From Roseburia sp. CAG:309 (GTDB taxonomy: Bacteria; Bacillota; Clostridia; Lachnospirales; Lachnospiraceae), in assembly GCA_000434115.1 (NCBI GenBank), contig FR894013.1, positions 18,590-31,150 on the forward strand: DNA of 12,561 bases, given 5' to 3'. The stretch's first letter is position 1; every line of letters starts with the position of its first letter. This document shows, in pieces, positions 11,225 through 12,561 of this stretch. The notes under the pieces are model-generated. The model did no database searches. It was not told the DNA's origin and saw only the letters and a program-made list of their open reading frames with translations. The translations under genes and the position numbers were made by a program.

Positions 11225-12561
11225 TTACAGATCCTCCGTATTTATTTTCAACGAAACCTTCCTGCCTGCTTTTTTTACCGTAAGTTTCACGATTCCGTTT
11301 TGTTTGACACGGATTCTTCCCTTGTTGGTAATTGATACGACTGCCGGATTGGAACTATTCCACATAACCGTCTGTCCTAGTCGTGCCGGCCACACCGTTG
11401 TCTTAAACCGGGTCACTCCATCCGTCTTCACTTTTCTTACCTTAATTTTCGCAATCTGCGCCAGCATATTTTTCACTTCATAACGGCACGTCTTTTTGTA
11501 CAAACTTTCATAACTGAATAAAATATATCCATATGTTTTTTCACTTTTTCGTATTTTATTGATCTGATTTGCAATAATGGTTTTACTCTTGCGCCAACCA
11601 CGATCGGAAGCATCCCGCATCCCGCCACGATACAGTGCCAGACCAATATACATCGGAATACCCGCTTTATTTAACCGTTTCCATTTAACAAAGCGGTTGT
11701 CAAACATACGAACCGTCTTTCCGCCTACACGATACGAATTGGACCAGTAAATCTGGGGTGCAATATAATCCAGATAACCAGGACCTTTCATCCAGGTTTT
11801 TACATCAGCCCCGAGCGACTCACAGTATTCTACGTTTCCGGCCGGACTTATGCCAAATAACAGATTCGGATTCTGAGCTTTGATCTTTCCATAAATCGTC
11901 TTTACCATTTTATTCACATTGGCTTTCTTCTGTTTATTGGAAAGCGACGCATATTTTTTATACTGTTTATGTCCACTGCCCGGATAAAAATAGTCATCAA
12001 AATGAATGCCATCTACCGGATAATTATCAATCACTTCCCGTACTGCAAGTGCGATTCGGCTGGTCGTTGATCTTTTTGCCGGATCATAAATCTTTTTCTG
12101 AGTGATCCGATAAGGATTCATCCATGCATGGAATTTCAAACCATATTTGTGGGCACTTTCCACCAAAATAGCCAAAGGATCATAATTTGGTGTTTTTTTA
12201 CCCATGTAGGAACTAAATTTAAAATTTTCCGAAGGCCAAATGGCATCATCAAAAGCTCTTACATGGAAAAACACGGCATTACAGCCATTTTCCTTGATCC
12301 TTTTAAACAATTTATCTGCATTTTTCCGGAAAACTGCTTCGGATTTATTTTTCAACCCAGCCTTTTTATATTCATAAAAGGCAATCCATACTCCGCGGAT
12401 TTCCTCTGTCACAGGCGCCGGCGTAATAACCGGGGTCGAAACCGGTGTCACCACAGGGGCTGCACTTACCAATGGGGAGACCGTCGGAACTGCCGTCGGT
12501 ACTGCTGTCTCTACTGCTCCCGTCTCCGGACGAATCGTCGGAACTGTTGTTGCCGACGGGG
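11225..12561 (-). CDS. GHL10-family (YngK-like, DUF187) secreted glycoside-hydrolase-like protein, 5' end outside window
   Basis: The frame is open to the right edge (at least 445 codons), so the true start and any signal peptide lie beyond it; the TTG at 12472 is only an internal codon. The first 50 or so visible residues are a Pro/Thr/Val/Ala linker (repeats of AVPT, then TPVSTPVITPAPV). The catalytic-type domain begins at EIRGVWIAFYEYK and has landmarks NAVFFHVRAFDDAIWPSE, LKFHAWMNPYRI, YPVDGIHFDDYFYPG, NLLFGISPAGN and LDYIAPQIYW, the usual GHL10 pattern. A C-terminal Ig-like domain of about 75 residues follows (MWNSSNPAVVSITNKGRIRV, bacterial Ig-2-like). The protein probably acts at the cell surface on cell-wall or exogenous glycans. 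It is the first known gene of a packed unit with PAP2 and the membrane protein. Confidence 0.88.
   Translation of the reverse strand, partial: PSATTVPTIRPETGAVETAVPTAVPTVSPLVSAAPVVTPVSTPVITPAPVTEEIRGVWIAFYEYKKAGLKNKSEAVFRKNADKLFKRIKENGCNAVFFHVRAFDDAIWPSENFKFSSYMGKKTPNYDPLAILVESAHKYGLKFHAWMNPYRITQKKIYDPAKRSTTSRIALAVREVIDNYPVDGIHFDDYFYPGSGHKQYKKYASLSNKQKKANVNKMVKTIYGKIKAQNPNLLFGISPAGNVEYCESLGADVKTWMKGPGYLDYIAPQIYWSNSYRVGGKTVRMFDNRFVKWKRLNKAGIPMYIGLALYRGGMRDASDRGWRKSKTIIANQINKIRKSEKTYGYILFSYESLYKKTCRYEVKNMLAQIAKIKVRKVKTDGVTRFKTTVWPARLGQTVMWNSSNPAVVSITNKGRIRVKQNGIVKLTVKKAGRKVSLKINTEDL
12482..12548. repeat. 12-bp repeats CGTCGGWACTGY in the linker coding region
   Basis: Copies occur at 12482-12493 and 12494-12505 in tandem, and again at 12537-12548. 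On the minus strand each encodes the TVPT/AVPT-type units of the Pro/Thr-rich linker of the GHL10 protein. Such in-frame repeats can change number by slippage and so alter linker length. Confidence 0.7.

Overview
The window looks like chromosomal DNA of a low-to-medium GC Firmicute, most likely a gut Clostridia of the Lachnospiraceae type. The basis is strong AGGAGG-type ribosome binding sites, TTGACA/TATAAT promoters, TTG and GTG starts, a HrcA/CIRCE heat-shock operator, and families typical of that group (DUF5721-like protein, small Cys-rich protein, YkpA-type ABC-F, Lachnospiraceae-type CpaE-like protein). No rRNA, tRNA, CRISPR array or intact transposase was seen. Family assignments come from reading the proteins, not from a database search.

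Left part (1-3536). The N-terminus of a GntR-type regulator runs off the left edge on the minus strand. A gene-free stretch (81-659) follows. It holds that gene's promoter, a 132-bp rod-like hairpin (171-302), and a 241-bp inverted repeat (416-656) with a 26-bp perfect core; consensus promoter hexamers sit just outside the left arm of the inverted repeat. Then comes htpG (minus) with a sigma-A promoter and a perfect CIRCE operator, which overlaps the last codons of the upstream DUF5721-like gene. A 63-residue Cys-rich protein is encoded on the plus strand.

Middle (3533-8515). A minus-strand GlgX/isoamylase-like GH13 protein appears to have lost all three catalytic carboxylates. Divergent from it is an ABC-F ATPase with a degenerate second nucleotide site, followed by a CNNM/HlyC-CorC-type membrane transporter with its own perfect-consensus promoter.

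Right part (8512-12561, all minus strand). A CpaE/TadZ-like ParA-family protein with a degenerate P-loop overlaps a small, very basic, probably exported protein. Both are isolated from any visible pilus gene. A 269-bp intergenic region (9704-9972) carries stacked hairpins and a 13-bp direct repeat. Beyond it lies a tightly packed three-gene unit, transcribed leftward: a secreted GHL10 (YngK-like) glycoside-hydrolase-like protein open to the right edge, a PAP2 lipid phosphatase, and a six-helix membrane protein of unknown function. This unit suggests a role in the cell envelope.

The strongest leads are the catalytically dead GH13 paralogue, the long inverted repeat with a promoter at its edge, the CIRCE operator embedded in a neighbouring coding region, and the orphan CpaE-like pair.
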